A DNA stretch of 64,000 nt from Cercospora beticola (taxonomy: Eukaryota; Ascomycota; Dothideomycetes; Mycosphaerellales; Mycosphaerellaceae). Below the pieces are notes generated by a model that saw nothing but the letters and a program-made list of their open reading frames with translations, was not told the origin of the DNA and did not search any database. This document shows positions 20,506 through 30,976 of the stretch, piece after piece. Location: contig NC_088937.1 in the NCBI RefSeq assembly GCF_033473495.1, forward strand, positions 2,976,001 through 3,040,000, in the 5' to 3' direction. Within the stretch, counting starts at the first letter, position 1. Each line of letters begins with the position of its first letter. A program made the translations under genes and the position numbers.

Positions 20506-23076
20506 ATGCCGTCCACCCCGCCGCTGGGAGCAGCAGACGCTGCCCGCGATCCCCCCAGTCCGCCATCGCCCACCGCCAGCTTCTACGACATGTCCGACGA
20601 CGAGGAGACCGAGTACAGCACCATCCGCCACAGCAAGACTGGCAAGGGCGTCAAGCTGCTGTACTGCAAGAGCAAAGTCTACGTGCATCCCACGCAGTCG
20701 GCCAAGGACAATGTCGACGGCTGGCTCGCTCTGGTGCAGCAGAAGCCCGCCGAAGAGGCAGGCAGCAGCTCAAGTAAGCCCAAGCGGACCGACTTGCTCC
20801 TGGCCTGGGTGCCAGACAACACCCTCGGCTCCGAGACGCGAGACACATACACCAAAGTCGAAGGCGCCGACATCGAGGCCCCGCCCAACCAACGCAACCT
20901 CGTTCCCCGTCCACCCGTCGTCACCACTCACAGCTCCAGCTTAGGCACATATGCCTTCGCTGTACCCGTGTCCGATGTCTTTTCCATTCTGGTACGACCT
21001 CCGAGCACCGGATGGTGGTTCGGGAGCATCATCATTAACACCCGTGCTGGAGACAGCTTCCCTGCCCTCTTCTTTCACGATTCCGAATGTCAGTCGACCA
21101 TTGCGCGGAGAAAGAAGCTACAAAGGGAGAACTTCAGTATCAGTGCAGAAGATGGGCACATGTTCTGGGGCGGAGATGAGGTGGTGGAATGGTTGAAGAA
21201 ATATGTTGTCGTGGAGAGATCACTGCAGGAGCCGAGTGTGTACATGATCGATCCCAGTGATGCAGACAAGCTTTCGTTCGGTAGTGGAGGAAAGCCAACT
21301 CCAGATAAAGTCAAGAATGTCCTCGAAGGCAAACACAAGGACGAGCCGAACAAGGACAAGAGGAAGAGTGCCGGACAACAAGATCCTGTCATGAAGGTGC
21401 TGCAGAACGCAAGGTGGAACTTCATGGAGAAGATGGCTCAAGTGACCACGTTCACTCGAAGAACAGCGCAGGCTGTGGCGGAGAACAAAAACATCCCGCC
21501 GCAAGTCAGGCGATTGATGCAGAACCCACAAGTTCAGACGATGTCGGATGAGTTCGACTCTGCAAGGATATATCTGGCGAGATGGGCTATGGGCATCGCA
21601 GAGCAGTCTGAGCGAGAGCGAAATCAACGCATCTGGACTGCCAAGGATGTGCTCGAGATGGAAGACACCGAGCTTGGCGAATTCGAGGTGCTAGACATGG
21701 AGCAGGGCATGAGCTTGGCCGACCGGAGAAAGCCGGTCACCGTGAAGGAATGGGAGGGCTTTTTCAATGCGAGAACAGGACGACTTGAGAAGACGCCAGA
21801 TGAGGTGAAGGAGCGCATCTTCCACGGCGGTCTGGCTGACGACGGGGTGCGCAAGGAGGCGTGGCTGTTCCTGCTTGGTGTATACGAATGGGACAGCACG
21901 AAAGAGGAACGTCATGCTCACATCAACAGCTTACGCGACGAGTACATTCGTCTGAAAGGCGCATGGTGGGAGAGGATGGTCGACGAAGCTGGCACGCTGG
22001 AAGAGCGTGAATGGTGGAAGGAGCAGAAGATGCGCATCGGTAAGTCTTCTACCCACATAAATGTTAGCACTACTGCTGATGGATTCGCTGACCGTGCCAT
22101 TCATGGCCAAATAGAGAAAGACGTGCATCGCACTGATCGACACCTTCCACTTTTCGCTGGCGAAGACATCCCTCATCCCGACCCAGACAGCCCATTCGCC
22201 GAAGCAGGAACCAACGTCCACATGGAACAAATGAAAGACCTTCTCCTGACCTACAACGAATACAACCGCGACCTCGGCTACGTACAAGGCATGTCCGACC
22301 TCCTCGCGCCCATCTACGCCATCGAACAAGACGACGCCGTCGCCTTCTGGGGCTTCGCCAAGTTCATGGAACGCATGGAACGAAACTTCCTCCGCGACCA
22401 ATCCGGCATGCGCCTCCAACTTCTCACCCTCGACCAACTAGTCCAACTCATCGACCCCAAACTCTACGAACACCTCGCCAAAGTCGACAGCACAAATTTC
22501 TTCTTCTTCTTCCGCATGCTCATTGTTTGGTTCAAACGCGAATTCGAATTCGAAGCCATTCTCCGTATGTGGGAAGCTCTTTGGACGGATTACTATTCTG
22601 CGGATTTCCACCTCTTTATCGCAGCTGCGATATTGGAAAAACATCGGAATGTTATTATGGAGCATTTGAAAGGTTTTGATGAAGTACTCAAATATGTGAA
22701 TGAGTTGAGTGGGACGATTGATTTGTATTCTACGCTTGTGAGGGCGGAGAGTTTGTTTAGGAAGTTTCAGAGGATGGTGGAGGCGATTGATCGGAAGAAT
22801 AATTTCCCTGAGGCGCCGGTTGTTGTTAGACAGAGGTTGCCGCAGCCGCCACCGAGGGATGCTGGGACGAGACCTGGGAGTGATGGGAGGCCGAGGACGG
22901 CGAGTTCGAGTGGGGCTGCGGTTTCGGGGAGGGAGCAGAGGCCTGGGGAGGCGGCAGCGGCAGGACAAGATGCGACTAAGGCGGAGAAGGAGAGGGTTAT
23001 TAGTCCTGAGTTGAGGACTTTGTTGAGTCGGGAGCCGGCGAAGCTTTCGAAGGAGGAGGTGAGGGAGCATTCTTAG
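20506..23076 (+). CDS. gyp7: Rab GTPase-activating protein, GYP7 type (TBC domain)
   Basis: Two exons, 20506-22039 and 22115-23076. The 75-nt intron (GTAAGT...AATAG) keeps the frame open if retained, but splicing restores MRIEKDVHRTDR, giving 831 residues. The N-terminal part matches the Gyp7 regulatory region (YCKSKVYVHPTQSAKDN, a PH-like fold). The TBC domain (about 425-745) carries the arginine finger in RTDR (517-520) and the glutamine finger in LGYVQGMSD (Gln 569). The C-terminus is disordered, rich in Pro, Arg and Gly. Gyp7 proteins stimulate GTP hydrolysis on Ypt7/Rab7-type GTPases at the vacuole. The upstream in-frame start at 20440 is less likely. Confidence 0.9.
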   Translation: MPSTPPLGAADAARDPPSPPSPTASFYDMSDDEETEYSTIRHSKTGKGVKLLYCKSKVYVHPTQSAKDNVDGWLALVQQKPAEEAGSSSSKPKRTDLLLAWVPDNTLGSETRDTYTKVEGADIEAPPNQRNLVPRPPVVTTHSSSLGTYAFAVPVSDVFSILVRPPSTGWWFGSIIINTRAGDSFPALFFHDSECQSTIARRKKLQRENFSISAEDGHMFWGGDEVVEWLKKYVVVERSLQEPSVYMIDPSDADKLSFGSGGKPTPDKVKNVLEGKHKDEPNKDKRKSAGQQDPVMKVLQNARWNFMEKMAQVTTFTRRTAQAVAENKNIPPQVRRLMQNPQVQTMSDEFDSARIYLARWAMGIAEQSERERNQRIWTAKDVLEMEDTELGEFEVLDMEQGMSLADRRKPVTVKEWEGFFNARTGRLEKTPDEVKERIFHGGLADDGVRKEAWLFLLGVYEWDSTKEERHAHINSLRDEYIRLKGAWWERMVDEAGTLEEREWWKEQKMRIGKSSTHINVSTTADGFADRAIHGQIEKDVHRTDRHLPLFAGEDIPHPDPDSPFAEAGTNVHMEQMKDLLLTYNEYNRDLGYVQGMSDLLAPIYAIEQDDAVAFWGFAKFMERMERNFLRDQSGMRLQLLTLDQLVQLIDPKLYEHLAKVDSTNFFFFFRMLIVWFKREFEFEAILRMWEALWTDYYSADFHLFIAAAILEKHRNVIMEHLKGFDEVLKYVNELSGTIDLYSTLVRAESLFRKFQRMVEAIDRKNNFPEAPVVVRQRLPQPPPRDAGTRPGSDGRPRTASSSGAAVSGREQRPGEAAAAGQDATKAEKERVISPELRTLLSREPAKLSKEEVREHS

Positions 23077-23421
23077 GCTTTTGGAGAGGAGGAGTATGAT
23101 GATTTCATGAATGGATTCGATCTCTGAGGCATAGTATGATATTGCATGAATAGGAGCTGGCGCAGGTGTTATGGGAAGGGTATGGAGGGTGTTTTGATAT
23201 ATGATGGAATCAATGCGAGACATCAGAGGAGTTTTAGAGCAGGCAACACAGGACACGACATTGAGATTTTACGAAAGAAAGATGAGCGTTGCCGAGGTTT
23301 GAGGAGGGAAAACCTGCGAATGCAATCGTTGAGATCCATTACACTACGCTCAATCACATTCATCACGATGCATATAACGCTATCAAATCTTTCTTACGCA
23401 GGTTATTGACAATTTCGCTAC
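23077..23421. other. Short 3' intergenic region between convergent genes
   Basis: Lies between the ends of the GYP7-type gene and the metalloreductase gene. No gene or clear repeat seen. Confidence 0.5.
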
Positions 23422-25332
23422 CTACCAGCCATATGTTTCTGTCCACAATGCAATACCCTGCGCCCCCGTGCCCTTATGCACAGCCCTCTCATCCGACAAT
23501 CTCGCCACAAACGTTCTCGTCTCGGCTGTGATCGACAGTCCTCCGCAAACTACTACTGCCGTCTCGCCCAAGGCGTTCTCCACCGGATCCCGAATCAGAG
23601 CGGCGACGTCCGGCCGGCCGGAGAGGAGGGTCAGACGCGAAGAATCCGATGTGGTGGTGTCCAGGGGAATAGTTTGGAAGGGTGATGAGGAGTTGTAAGT
23701 TGATGTTGATGATGCGGAAAGGGAGTGGGAGTGGCGTTTGACATCTTCTGAATGGCCAGGCGCCGGGGTGATGGCGACGTCGATAGATTGTTTGGTTGTC
23801 ACAGGGGTGTTGGTAGGCAGTACTTCCACTGTCTGTGGCCCTGCCGTTGATTTTGTGACGTGGATGTGAATTTGCAGACGCGTTCGGCTCGATACTTTCG
23901 CGTGTTCAAGTACAGCCTGGAGTTCTTGCTCAAACCAATTGCAATGTTCTTGAGATCGAATGATCCAGTGAAGATGGATCTTGCGGAGACATGTCTCGCG
24001 CTGCATCAGATCTTGTAGAATTGGAACGATGAATGTTGCGCCTGTTGAGCACGCTATGAGGACTGCGGTTTCGCAGTGTGAGATGTCTGGCGGAGTGCCC
24101 CAGGGTCCGCTAATGAAGGCTCGGTGCCTCGGATTCGACCCAGCTCTTCTGTCAGCGGACTTGTACAGGGTTCTGGAGAACCCGGATCGTGCTTGGATGA
24201 GCAGATCAAGCCCTCTGGAAGCAGTCGTGCTTGCGATGGTGAAGGGATGGAATTCTAAAGGCCGTAGACCAGGCATGTAGAGATAAACATGCTGCCCGGC
24301 TTGCCAGGTGAAATCGGGGTTATCGATCCTGAGGCGGACGACATCTCCAGAAAGTGCTTGAAGACTTGTCTCATATCCTGGCGACTTTGTGGAAGATCGA
24401 CCCAGTAAGTGCATGTTCCTCGTAAGTCCCCAGATGATTCGGACTCCCCAATCAAAGGCGACGAAAGCTACAGCCATCCAGATATTGTAACTCGCATAAT
24501 GGGGTACGTGAACATAGAGTAGCCAGAGAAGTGTGCCTGCAGCCGCGATATGCTGTAGAACAAAGAGCTCGTAGCACAAGTCACGGAAAAAGCCAAATCC
24601 AGATAGCAACATCCAGGTTACAACACCCCATGCCCCAAAGCCGTACTTGACCATGGGCATCATATCCAGCTGCATCGTGACAATTTTGGCCAGACTCCAT
24701 TCTGTGTAGAAGAAAGACCAATGTACTATTGCCGTGAGCCACATTGTGCGCGCAGCCCATCTGTGCAACCAGTTGAAGCGTTCGTAAGAAATTCCCGTAA
24801 GAATGCTGATGGGATTAAACTTGCATGAGAGCAGGTAGACGAAGGGTATTTGGGTGACTGTGACCCAGGCGGCTCTGAATCCAACCTTCTCCCACTTGTA
24901 GGCGTACATCGCGTCGCCTTTCTTCAGTATCGTCCCTGTCCATAGAAAAGATAATATGACAATCCAGTAGAATGCCAGTGTGAGCCATTTTCCAAGCGGT
25001 AGCGGACTGAAATATCTGCTTATCCTGCCAGTAAAGTACACGGGCTGTGGATACGACATTTCTCGTGCTGTCGCTGTGGCTGTCGCAAATGCCTGTGAGA
25101 TCCATCCTCTGGGTCGTGAAGGTATGCTCTGAGGATCTCGTCGTTGCAGCTTTAATCTTGACCTTGTCTGTATCGTGTTCGCCAGTTTGACAATCGTGAG
25201 AAGTCCGACGCAGCCTGCGATTCCATACCAGAGTCCTCGACCAAATGTTTCGTCTTCTGGGGTAAAGATGCCTCCGCTCATGGTCATGCTACTCATGTCA
25301 TGGCCACCATGGCGCTTTGCGTGCATTGACAT
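23422..25332 (-). CDS. Ferric/cupric reductase transmembrane component (FRE family)
   Basis: A 636-residue intronless FRE-type metalloreductase. The two bis-haem histidine pairs have the exact 14-residue spacing of the family (His 190/204 and His 261/275). HPFTIAS (362-368) binds FAD, CSTGATF binds NADPH phosphate, and CGGLS plus a C-terminal ETYGW complete the reductase domain. The N-terminus is rich in His and Met (MSMHAKRHGGHDMSSMTMSG), resembling extracellular metal-binding stretches of copper transporters. The gene is divergent from a BIM1-like copper protein 630 bases away, which suggests copper rather than only iron uptake; that is inference from context. Confidence 0.9.
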   Translation of the reverse strand: MSMHAKRHGGHDMSSMTMSGGIFTPEDETFGRGLWYGIAGCVGLLTIVKLANTIQTRSRLKLQRRDPQSIPSRPRGWISQAFATATATAREMSYPQPVYFTGRISRYFSPLPLGKWLTLAFYWIVILSFLWTGTILKKGDAMYAYKWEKVGFRAAWVTVTQIPFVYLLSCKFNPISILTGISYERFNWLHRWAARTMWLTAIVHWSFFYTEWSLAKIVTMQLDMMPMVKYGFGAWGVVTWMLLSGFGFFRDLCYELFVLQHIAAAGTLLWLLYVHVPHYASYNIWMAVAFVAFDWGVRIIWGLTRNMHLLGRSSTKSPGYETSLQALSGDVVRLRIDNPDFTWQAGQHVYLYMPGLRPLEFHPFTIASTTASRGLDLLIQARSGFSRTLYKSADRRAGSNPRHRAFISGPWGTPPDISHCETAVLIACSTGATFIVPILQDLMQRETCLRKIHLHWIIRSQEHCNWFEQELQAVLEHAKVSSRTRLQIHIHVTKSTAGPQTVEVLPTNTPVTTKQSIDVAITPAPGHSEDVKRHSHSLSASSTSTYNSSSPFQTIPLDTTTSDSSRLTLLSGRPDVAALIRDPVENALGETAVVVCGGLSITAETRTFVARLSDERAVHKGTGAQGIALWTETYGW

Positions 25333-25961
25333 GGTGGGCAGTATTGCGTGTATCGATGATTTGCCGTGTCCAGATGGCCCTATCTTGCACGTCGAAGCCT
25401 TTGACGTCGGTATCCAGTCTTGACAATTGTTGCCGTGCGTGCCGGGACTTGCATATGACCGACCGTGGCGCGCATTCAGATGATTCTGAAGTTAGGGGGC
25501 CTTGATGGCACTAGGCCGCATTCATCTCGAAGAACCAGCAACACTTCTCGGGCGTGAAGTCGACTGTGAGTCCAAAAGTCTGTGCTTGGACTGTGCTATG
25601 TTTCCAGGTGATTTTGGAACGGCGGCTGGGGCGGGCATAGTTGCAATTAAGCTTCCGAATACATGCTCAGAGCTAGTCCAATATAGCTCATTTCTTGGCA
25701 TTAGTGACACTGCAATCCATGGTCCAGGCCTATGGGAAATAAGTCAAAATGCGCCTGGACAAGAATTGGATGGTCGAAGTGCTTGCCGTTTTCGCGGGTA
25801 TCAGCGATACCGTCGTGCTCCACGTGGGTGCATTCGCGAGATCTTTTAATATCAGCCCATTCCCCTGCTGACGGTAAGCTGATTTGGCTTTCCTCCTCTC
25901 TCCTCCCTCCACTTCACGTTTTCAACTTCCAGTAAGAAGTTCGAACAAGCAAGACTTCGCC
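25333..25961. promoter_or_regulatory. Shared divergent promoter of metalloreductase and BIM1-like gene
   Basis: 629 bases between two divergent start codons. No ORF inside is convincing. I could not pick out a defined copper- or iron-response element with confidence. Confidence 0.4.
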
Positions 25962-26654
25962 ATGGTTCGCTCCCTGCTCTTCGGTCTCGCTGCTGCGACA
26001 CTCGCCTCAGCGCACTTCGAACTCAACTGGCCACCCACGGCCGGCTTCAATGACGACGAACAGCCCAACGCGCCTTGTGGCGGCGCGACCGTGACTGTCG
26101 ACGACAGCGCACCAGAGATCAACGTCGATCGGTTTGCCGCCTCCATCTTCAGCTCCCACCCAGCTGGGTCGTGGTCATTCTTCGCAACCACCAGCACCCA
26201 AGAGCCATACAACTTCACCGAGATTGTGCCTGTCATCAACAGCACAGGCGTCGGGACTTTCTGCCTGAACTACCTAAGAGCGCCAGCAGATTTCGCTGGC
26301 CAGAGCGGAGTGCTGCAAGTGATTGACAGCTCGGTCGATGGTACCCTGTACCAGGTAAGATTTGCGTAAGCCATGGCCCTCGAAACCGTTTCCTGACAAA
26401 GACAGTGCGCACCCGTCAAATTTGTGTCTGGAGCCAACAACACCGTATCTGAATTCTGCACGAACCAGACCTCTGGCTTCACTGCAGAGTGGACTGGCGA
26501 GTCGAGTTCAGTCGAACAAGGATCCAGCTCGTCCAACACCTCCCAAGGCGAATCGAGCCCATCATCATCGACCTCGGCTGCTGGAGCTGCTGCTGCCACT
26601 GCAGTCGGCAGCGTACTCGGACTTGGACTTCTTGCCGCCGGTTTGGCCTTTTAA
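25962..26654 (+). CDS. BIM1-like copper-binding GPI-anchored protein (X325/LPMO-like)
   Basis: Exons 25962-26354 and 26406-26654 (51-nt intron, GTAAGA...GACAG, restoring LYQCAPVKF) give 213 residues. A signal peptide ends SA, so the mature protein starts with His (HFELNWPPTAGF). That is the hallmark copper-binding N-terminus of LPMOs and of the X325/BIM1 family, and the NAPCGG motif follows. A second candidate ligand is His 49 of the mature chain (SSHPAGSW). Four or more cysteines are paired as in the family. The Ser-rich tail and terminal hydrophobic helix (VGSVLGLGLLAAGLAF) indicate a GPI anchor. In Cryptococcus, Bim1 helps copper import and is not an oxidative polysaccharide enzyme; the same role is inferred here. 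Confidence 0.88.
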
Positions 26655-27002
26655 AGGTGCGGACAGATGACTTGAGGCAACGGCATTCGGCCAAACCGGG
26701 GGAGTGCAGGTAGCAGTTAGCGACCCGAAATGCAATTTCCTACGCCTCTCGGATTTCCGTGGTGATGCAGAAGGCTCGCCCTCGCGTGACTCCTATCTGT
26801 ATCTTCTCCCATGTGCTGCAACGACGTTATGAGAAGAAATGCTTGTTCTTTAGTGCTGACAAGCTTGATCATTGTCCTTTCTTTCCTTGCCATCCCACAT
26901 TTCGCTTAGCGGCCCGAATCCGCTGCGGGCGACGCGTCAGTTTCGTGTCAAGCAACTTCCGCTACCACTTTCATGCAAGACATGTAATTTCATGGTTTCG
27001 CC
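26655..27002. other. Intergenic region upstream of the gamma-tubulin complex gene
   Basis: No gene. An MCB-like ACGCGT lies at 26932-26937, 66 bases before the next start codon. One such hexamer is expected every 4 kb by chance. Confidence 0.4.
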
Positions 27003-29666
27003 ATGGACGACCCGATTTCTCTGGGCCGCCCGTTCGAAGCTGGGCAATTATGGCCAAAGTCACTCTTACCTGACCTACCGGATGAGCAGAGCATCTTTGG
27101 AAAGCTGGACAGCAAAATCGAGGCTTTGGAGGCACTAGAACACGACGATGCCGGATACTTCAGCCTTGATTTGGACATCCCGCACTTAGGAGATGGAGAT
27201 GAAGAGCTCAGCCCACCGCCCGCTGACTTCGAACGTCCGCCATCGCCTGCTGATGAGGACCTCGCTGCAGCTGAAGACGACCTAGTTTGGAACTTCGACC
27301 CTGAGAAGGATGACAGACCTGAGCTGCCCAGACTCTGTACCTGGGAATATTTTGAAAGGAAAACTCATGCAGCTGTAGACGGGGCTACTTATCTTTCAGA
27401 AGCGGGACCAGCTGCCTTCGATGCGTTAACCAAATCCTTCGAGACAAGCATTGGAGTACTGCCGCAGGATTACGCTCTCAGATCACTATGCTTGTTGGCT
27501 CTTGGTCGCTCATCTAGTCTGTTCCAGTGGAACCATGACGAGGACAAATTCACGGCAATGCTGGAAGACGCGGTGATGACTGGAACAAGTTTAAGTTGCT
27601 CAAGCAGCTTGATGAAGGACCTGGTGGCAGCGGGTACCATGATTGTGAAACTTCGCAGTTTTGCCAACTCTTCTCGCATCTCAAATGTTTGCCCTGCAGC
27701 AGTGGCATTGCGATCATGCGTGGCCCTCATTCTTGACGCCGTCGAGGAAAACATATCCCGCGGAGTGAGCAGTGTGCGGTCGGCGCTTCAATTGCAGCAG
27801 CTGGTGAAGGGTCCTGCAACATTGCTTCGGCTTCTCATCGCGATGTGCGAAAGAACAAAGGCGTTTAATAACGACGAGGACTTTCTGTCGCTATTGTCGG
27901 AATTCGTGCAAGAACTGGCCGAGCGGGAACCACAATTCTGTGCAATCTTGCAGTCCATCTTGGCCAGGGTTTCAGCTCCTTGGTTGGAGGAACTACTTGC
28001 AGATCTCGGTTTAAGTCGCCAAGTACCAGGTCGTCGTGAGGCAGGACCTGATACACCGGTGCTTGAACATGAGCAGAGACATGGATTTCTGAGCGCGGAT
28101 GATCGAGATCTTGTACGAGTCACGAAAGATGCCGTCACTCTGCTCAGAGAGCATTCACCCGATCACGCGCTACTGGTTTGTGGCAGTAAAGTCATTTCCA
28201 GTCGTCTTGTGGGCATGAACAACCACTCGTCACAAGGAGACTATGTTGCTAAGCAATACGAAGAAGAAGCAGCAAATGCCATGGTGAGAAGTGACAAACC
28301 AGCAACTAGTGCTTTTGATGAGGATGTATCTGGTGGTGAGCCTAGGGATGCCCTTCCTTGGGATGAACTCCATCTTTCGGAACTGGATGTTTTGATGTCT
28401 GAAGCACCCGGAAAGAAGGCGACTGGTTCTGAGAAGCTTTACGATGATGTGCTCAACGTCCTGTCAGCCAATGCCGTAGAAAGCTCATTGGAGCTTCTAT
28501 ATACCTCAGCTACTTTGTCACCTATAGAGCACTTCCGGCCAGTCATCATCGTCCAGCATAGGCTGGTGAGTGGAGTGCTTCTGCGACAATTACTGCGACA
28601 ACACGAGCTACACAAGCAACTAGAACTTCAGCGTTCCTTCCAAATGCTCGGAAATGGCACCTTTGCTGCTCGATTGTCGAGGGCTCTGTTTGACAAAGAT
28701 GTACAATCTGCTGAAAGGAAGCGCGGCGTGATCCCTACTGGAGACGATCTAGGTCTTCGTGTTGGAGCTACGAAAGATCAAAGATGGCCACCAGCAAGCT
28801 CAGAACTGCAGCTCTCGCTTATGGGTCTCTTGGCTGAAGCAAGCAACAGCGAGCATACATCATCTGCGCAGGCTTCAGTCTTGAGCTTTGCGATACGCGA
28901 ACTACCAGAGGAGGAAATCGAACAAGTCCTTGATCCTCATTCAATACATGCCCTGGACTTTCTCAAGATTCAATATACAGCACAAGCACCACTGGACTCA
29001 GTGATCACAACAATATCACTTCGCCATTATGATCAGATCTTCCGCTTCCTGTTGAAGCTGTTAAGGCTGCTGCACGTCACAGCAGAACTGCCCAAGACTG
29101 CACCAAACAGTCGCTGGGAGCCTGTTGACGCTGAGACACTATCGTTTGCGCATCGAGCTAGAGAATGTGTCACTGTACTTGCAGACCACTTCATGAGCAT
29201 CGGGATCACTCCTCCCTGGCAGATTCTCATCGCTACCATAACGTCGCTTGAAACTGATCTTCAGTCCGAGGATGAGAGCGGAACTTTTGGCGCGAAAGCT
29301 GCTATGGATATTGAAGGTCTGCGTCATATGCACGAGGCGTGTCTAGACCGCATTCGTACCCGACTCTTTTTGAAGAAGAAACAGCAGAAATTGTATCGCG
29401 GTATAGAGGATGTGCTGAGTAGCATACTCAAGTGTGCGACGGGGTTGCAGACGGAAACCACAGATACCGTGGACAGAGCAGATCACGAGCGTTTTCGTCA
29501 GGACCTCGTGCATCTGCTGAATGCACTGGCTGAAACAGTCGAGAAGCCAGCGAAGACAACTTCCGCTATGGATGCGGAGGATGCCGACATGACCCGGGTC
29601 TTGTTGTCGAAGTTGGACTGGAATGGATATTACACTGGTATCAATCATGCGCGTAGCACAGCATGA
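27003..29666 (+). CDS. Gamma-tubulin complex component (Spc97/Spc98 family)
   Basis: An 887-residue intronless protein of the GCP family, which builds gamma-tubulin ring complexes at spindle pole bodies. The N-terminal 100 residues are acidic and variable. From about residue 110 (CTWEYFERKTHAAVDGATYL) the protein shows the helical GRIP1-like part. The GRIP2 region near the C-terminus includes LDFLKIQYTAQAPLDSVI and LRHYDQIFRFLLKLLR. It ends in LLSKLDWNGYY. The size and the weak match in the N-terminal part suggest the GCP4/5/6 class rather than the GCP2/3 core; I cannot decide which. Confidence 0.82.
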   Translation: MDDPISLGRPFEAGQLWPKSLLPDLPDEQSIFGKLDSKIEALEALEHDDAGYFSLDLDIPHLGDGDEELSPPPADFERPPSPADEDLAAAEDDLVWNFDPEKDDRPELPRLCTWEYFERKTHAAVDGATYLSEAGPAAFDALTKSFETSIGVLPQDYALRSLCLLALGRSSSLFQWNHDEDKFTAMLEDAVMTGTSLSCSSSLMKDLVAAGTMIVKLRSFANSSRISNVCPAAVALRSCVALILDAVEENISRGVSSVRSALQLQQLVKGPATLLRLLIAMCERTKAFNNDEDFLSLLSEFVQELAEREPQFCAILQSILARVSAPWLEELLADLGLSRQVPGRREAGPDTPVLEHEQRHGFLSADDRDLVRVTKDAVTLLREHSPDHALLVCGSKVISSRLVGMNNHSSQGDYVAKQYEEEAANAMVRSDKPATSAFDEDVSGGEPRDALPWDELHLSELDVLMSEAPGKKATGSEKLYDDVLNVLSANAVESSLELLYTSATLSPIEHFRPVIIVQHRLVSGVLLRQLLRQHELHKQLELQRSFQMLGNGTFAARLSRALFDKDVQSAERKRGVIPTGDDLGLRVGATKDQRWPPASSELQLSLMGLLAEASNSEHTSSAQASVLSFAIRELPEEEIEQVLDPHSIHALDFLKIQYTAQAPLDSVITTISLRHYDQIFRFLLKLLRLLHVTAELPKTAPNSRWEPVDAETLSFAHRARECVTVLADHFMSIGITPPWQILIATITSLETDLQSEDESGTFGAKAAMDIEGLRHMHEACLDRIRTRLFLKKKQQKLYRGIEDVLSSILKCATGLQTETTDTVDRADHERFRQDLVHLLNALAETVEKPAKTTSAMDAEDADMTRVLLSKLDWNGYYTGINHARSTA

Positions 29667-29893
29667 CTATAGGGCAACATCGGCTTATTGCGTGGTATGT
29701 GCTCGCAGTCTGCTCAAAAGGGACAGTCTGGGCTGTGCTCCGGCATGCATTCCGTTGATGAAGAATGTGTCGAGCCCGCCGAGAAAGGGATATCTTTCAA
29801 GTAGCACGTGGCTATCTATCTGAAGACCGTATCCTAGTCGACCTGCGGTCGCCGATCGAGCGCGCCCTTGAGCCTGCTTACGCCTCGAACAAC

Positions 29894-30976
29894 ATGGCTA
29901 CCTTACGAAAATTCGCCCTGGCTCTAAGTCTTATCGGCCTTGTGCTTGCGCAGGACACGCCACAGCCATCCGCTTCTGAGACCACTGCCGCAACTTCTTC
30001 GCCTACGACAACTGCGGTGCAATGCGGAGGAGCGAACTCTGCGAATGGAACAATCTACTCCGATACTTCAAGTGGAACCAACAAGACATTCATCATTGAA
30101 TGTGGTGTCGACTATAATACCACCGCAAATGAGCTTCTTGCCTATCTGACTGTCAGTGGACCGGTTGAGCTTCTTTTGTCAAGTTGCATCAGTTTGTGCG
30201 CCAATACAGCTGGTTGCGTTGACCTCAGCTTGACCGGTAGAGCCTGCTTGTTAAAATCCAGTATCACTGGACGCAACGCTGTTCCAAGAGAGGACGACTT
30301 CGGTGGTGCTCGCCTGCTATCGCCCTTGCCAGAGGTTGCATCAGTACAGACCGCATTAGCAGAGACTGCATCAGCAGAGCCTGCATCAGCAGAGGCTGCA
30401 TCCGTGGAGATCGCCACGACTGAATCTCTAACGTCTACGATCGCATCTTCAACGTCTACTCTTACATACTCGACGGCTACGACAACCGTACATTATGCTC
30501 CCAGCGCAACGCCGAATGACCCCAACTGGATTCTCACTCCGTTACCGTATGCGCCATGGATGGATCTTCCCCCGACGAGTTCGCGAACTATTCTGGCATC
30601 TTCAACTGCCTCTCCGATCTCCTCAGCAGCTGCCGCGGCTGGCGCAGCAACTACCTGCAGACCAGATACAACACCGCAATGCCCAGTCTGTAACCGTAGG
30701 TTCATGACAATCGAAGACCCGGAGGACTCGGCCAACGCATACGGTTTCCGAATTCAATGCGGGACCGAGTACCTGGGTGGGGCCATGGAAGGAGGAGGCG
30801 AGGGCTACAGAGGGCTCCGAGGCTTCAGATTCTGCACTGAAGATTGTGCTTACACGCCAGGCTGTGTTGCTGTTGCTTACGATTACGTGGGAGGCGTCTG
30901 CTCGTTCATTAGCACGACTGAGGGGGGAACTCAAGCTAATAGCAGCATCTGGGGGGCGTTCTCGCTGGACTACTGA
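29894..30976 (+). CDS. Secreted PAN-like cysteine-rich protein
   Basis: A 360-residue intronless secreted protein. The start at ATG 29894 gives a clean signal peptide (MATLRKFALALSLIGLVLA). Two PAN/apple-like modules with the pattern C-G-x-x-Y...C-x3-C-x5-C...C are visible, one at about 50-125 (IIECGVDY, CISLCANTAGC, RACLL) and one at about 285-355 (IQCGTEYLGG, CTEDCAYTPGCVAV, GVCSF). Between them lies a Thr/Ser/Ala-rich linker that contains a short 18-bp minisatellite (about 30355-30412; peptide ASAEPASAEA). Such proteins are common cell-surface or apoplastic proteins; no enzyme activity is predicted. It is convergent with a related gene at 31770-32803. Confidence 0.72.
   Translation: MATLRKFALALSLIGLVLAQDTPQPSASETTAATSSPTTTAVQCGGANSANGTIYSDTSSGTNKTFIIECGVDYNTTANELLAYLTVSGPVELLLSSCISLCANTAGCVDLSLTGRACLLKSSITGRNAVPREDDFGGARLLSPLPEVASVQTALAETASAEPASAEAASVEIATTESLTSTIASSTSTLTYSTATTTVHYAPSATPNDPNWILTPLPYAPWMDLPPTSSRTILASSTASPISSAAAAAGAATTCRPDTTPQCPVCNRRFMTIEDPEDSANAYGFRIQCGTEYLGGAMEGGGEGYRGLRGFRFCTEDCAYTPGCVAVAYDYVGGVCSFISTTEGGTQANSSIWGAFSLDY
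30355..30412 (+). repeat. 18-bp minisatellite inside the PAN-like gene
   Basis: About three diverged copies of a GCATCAGCAGAGCCT-like unit encode the repeated TASAEPASAEA peptide in the linker. Confidence 0.5.
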
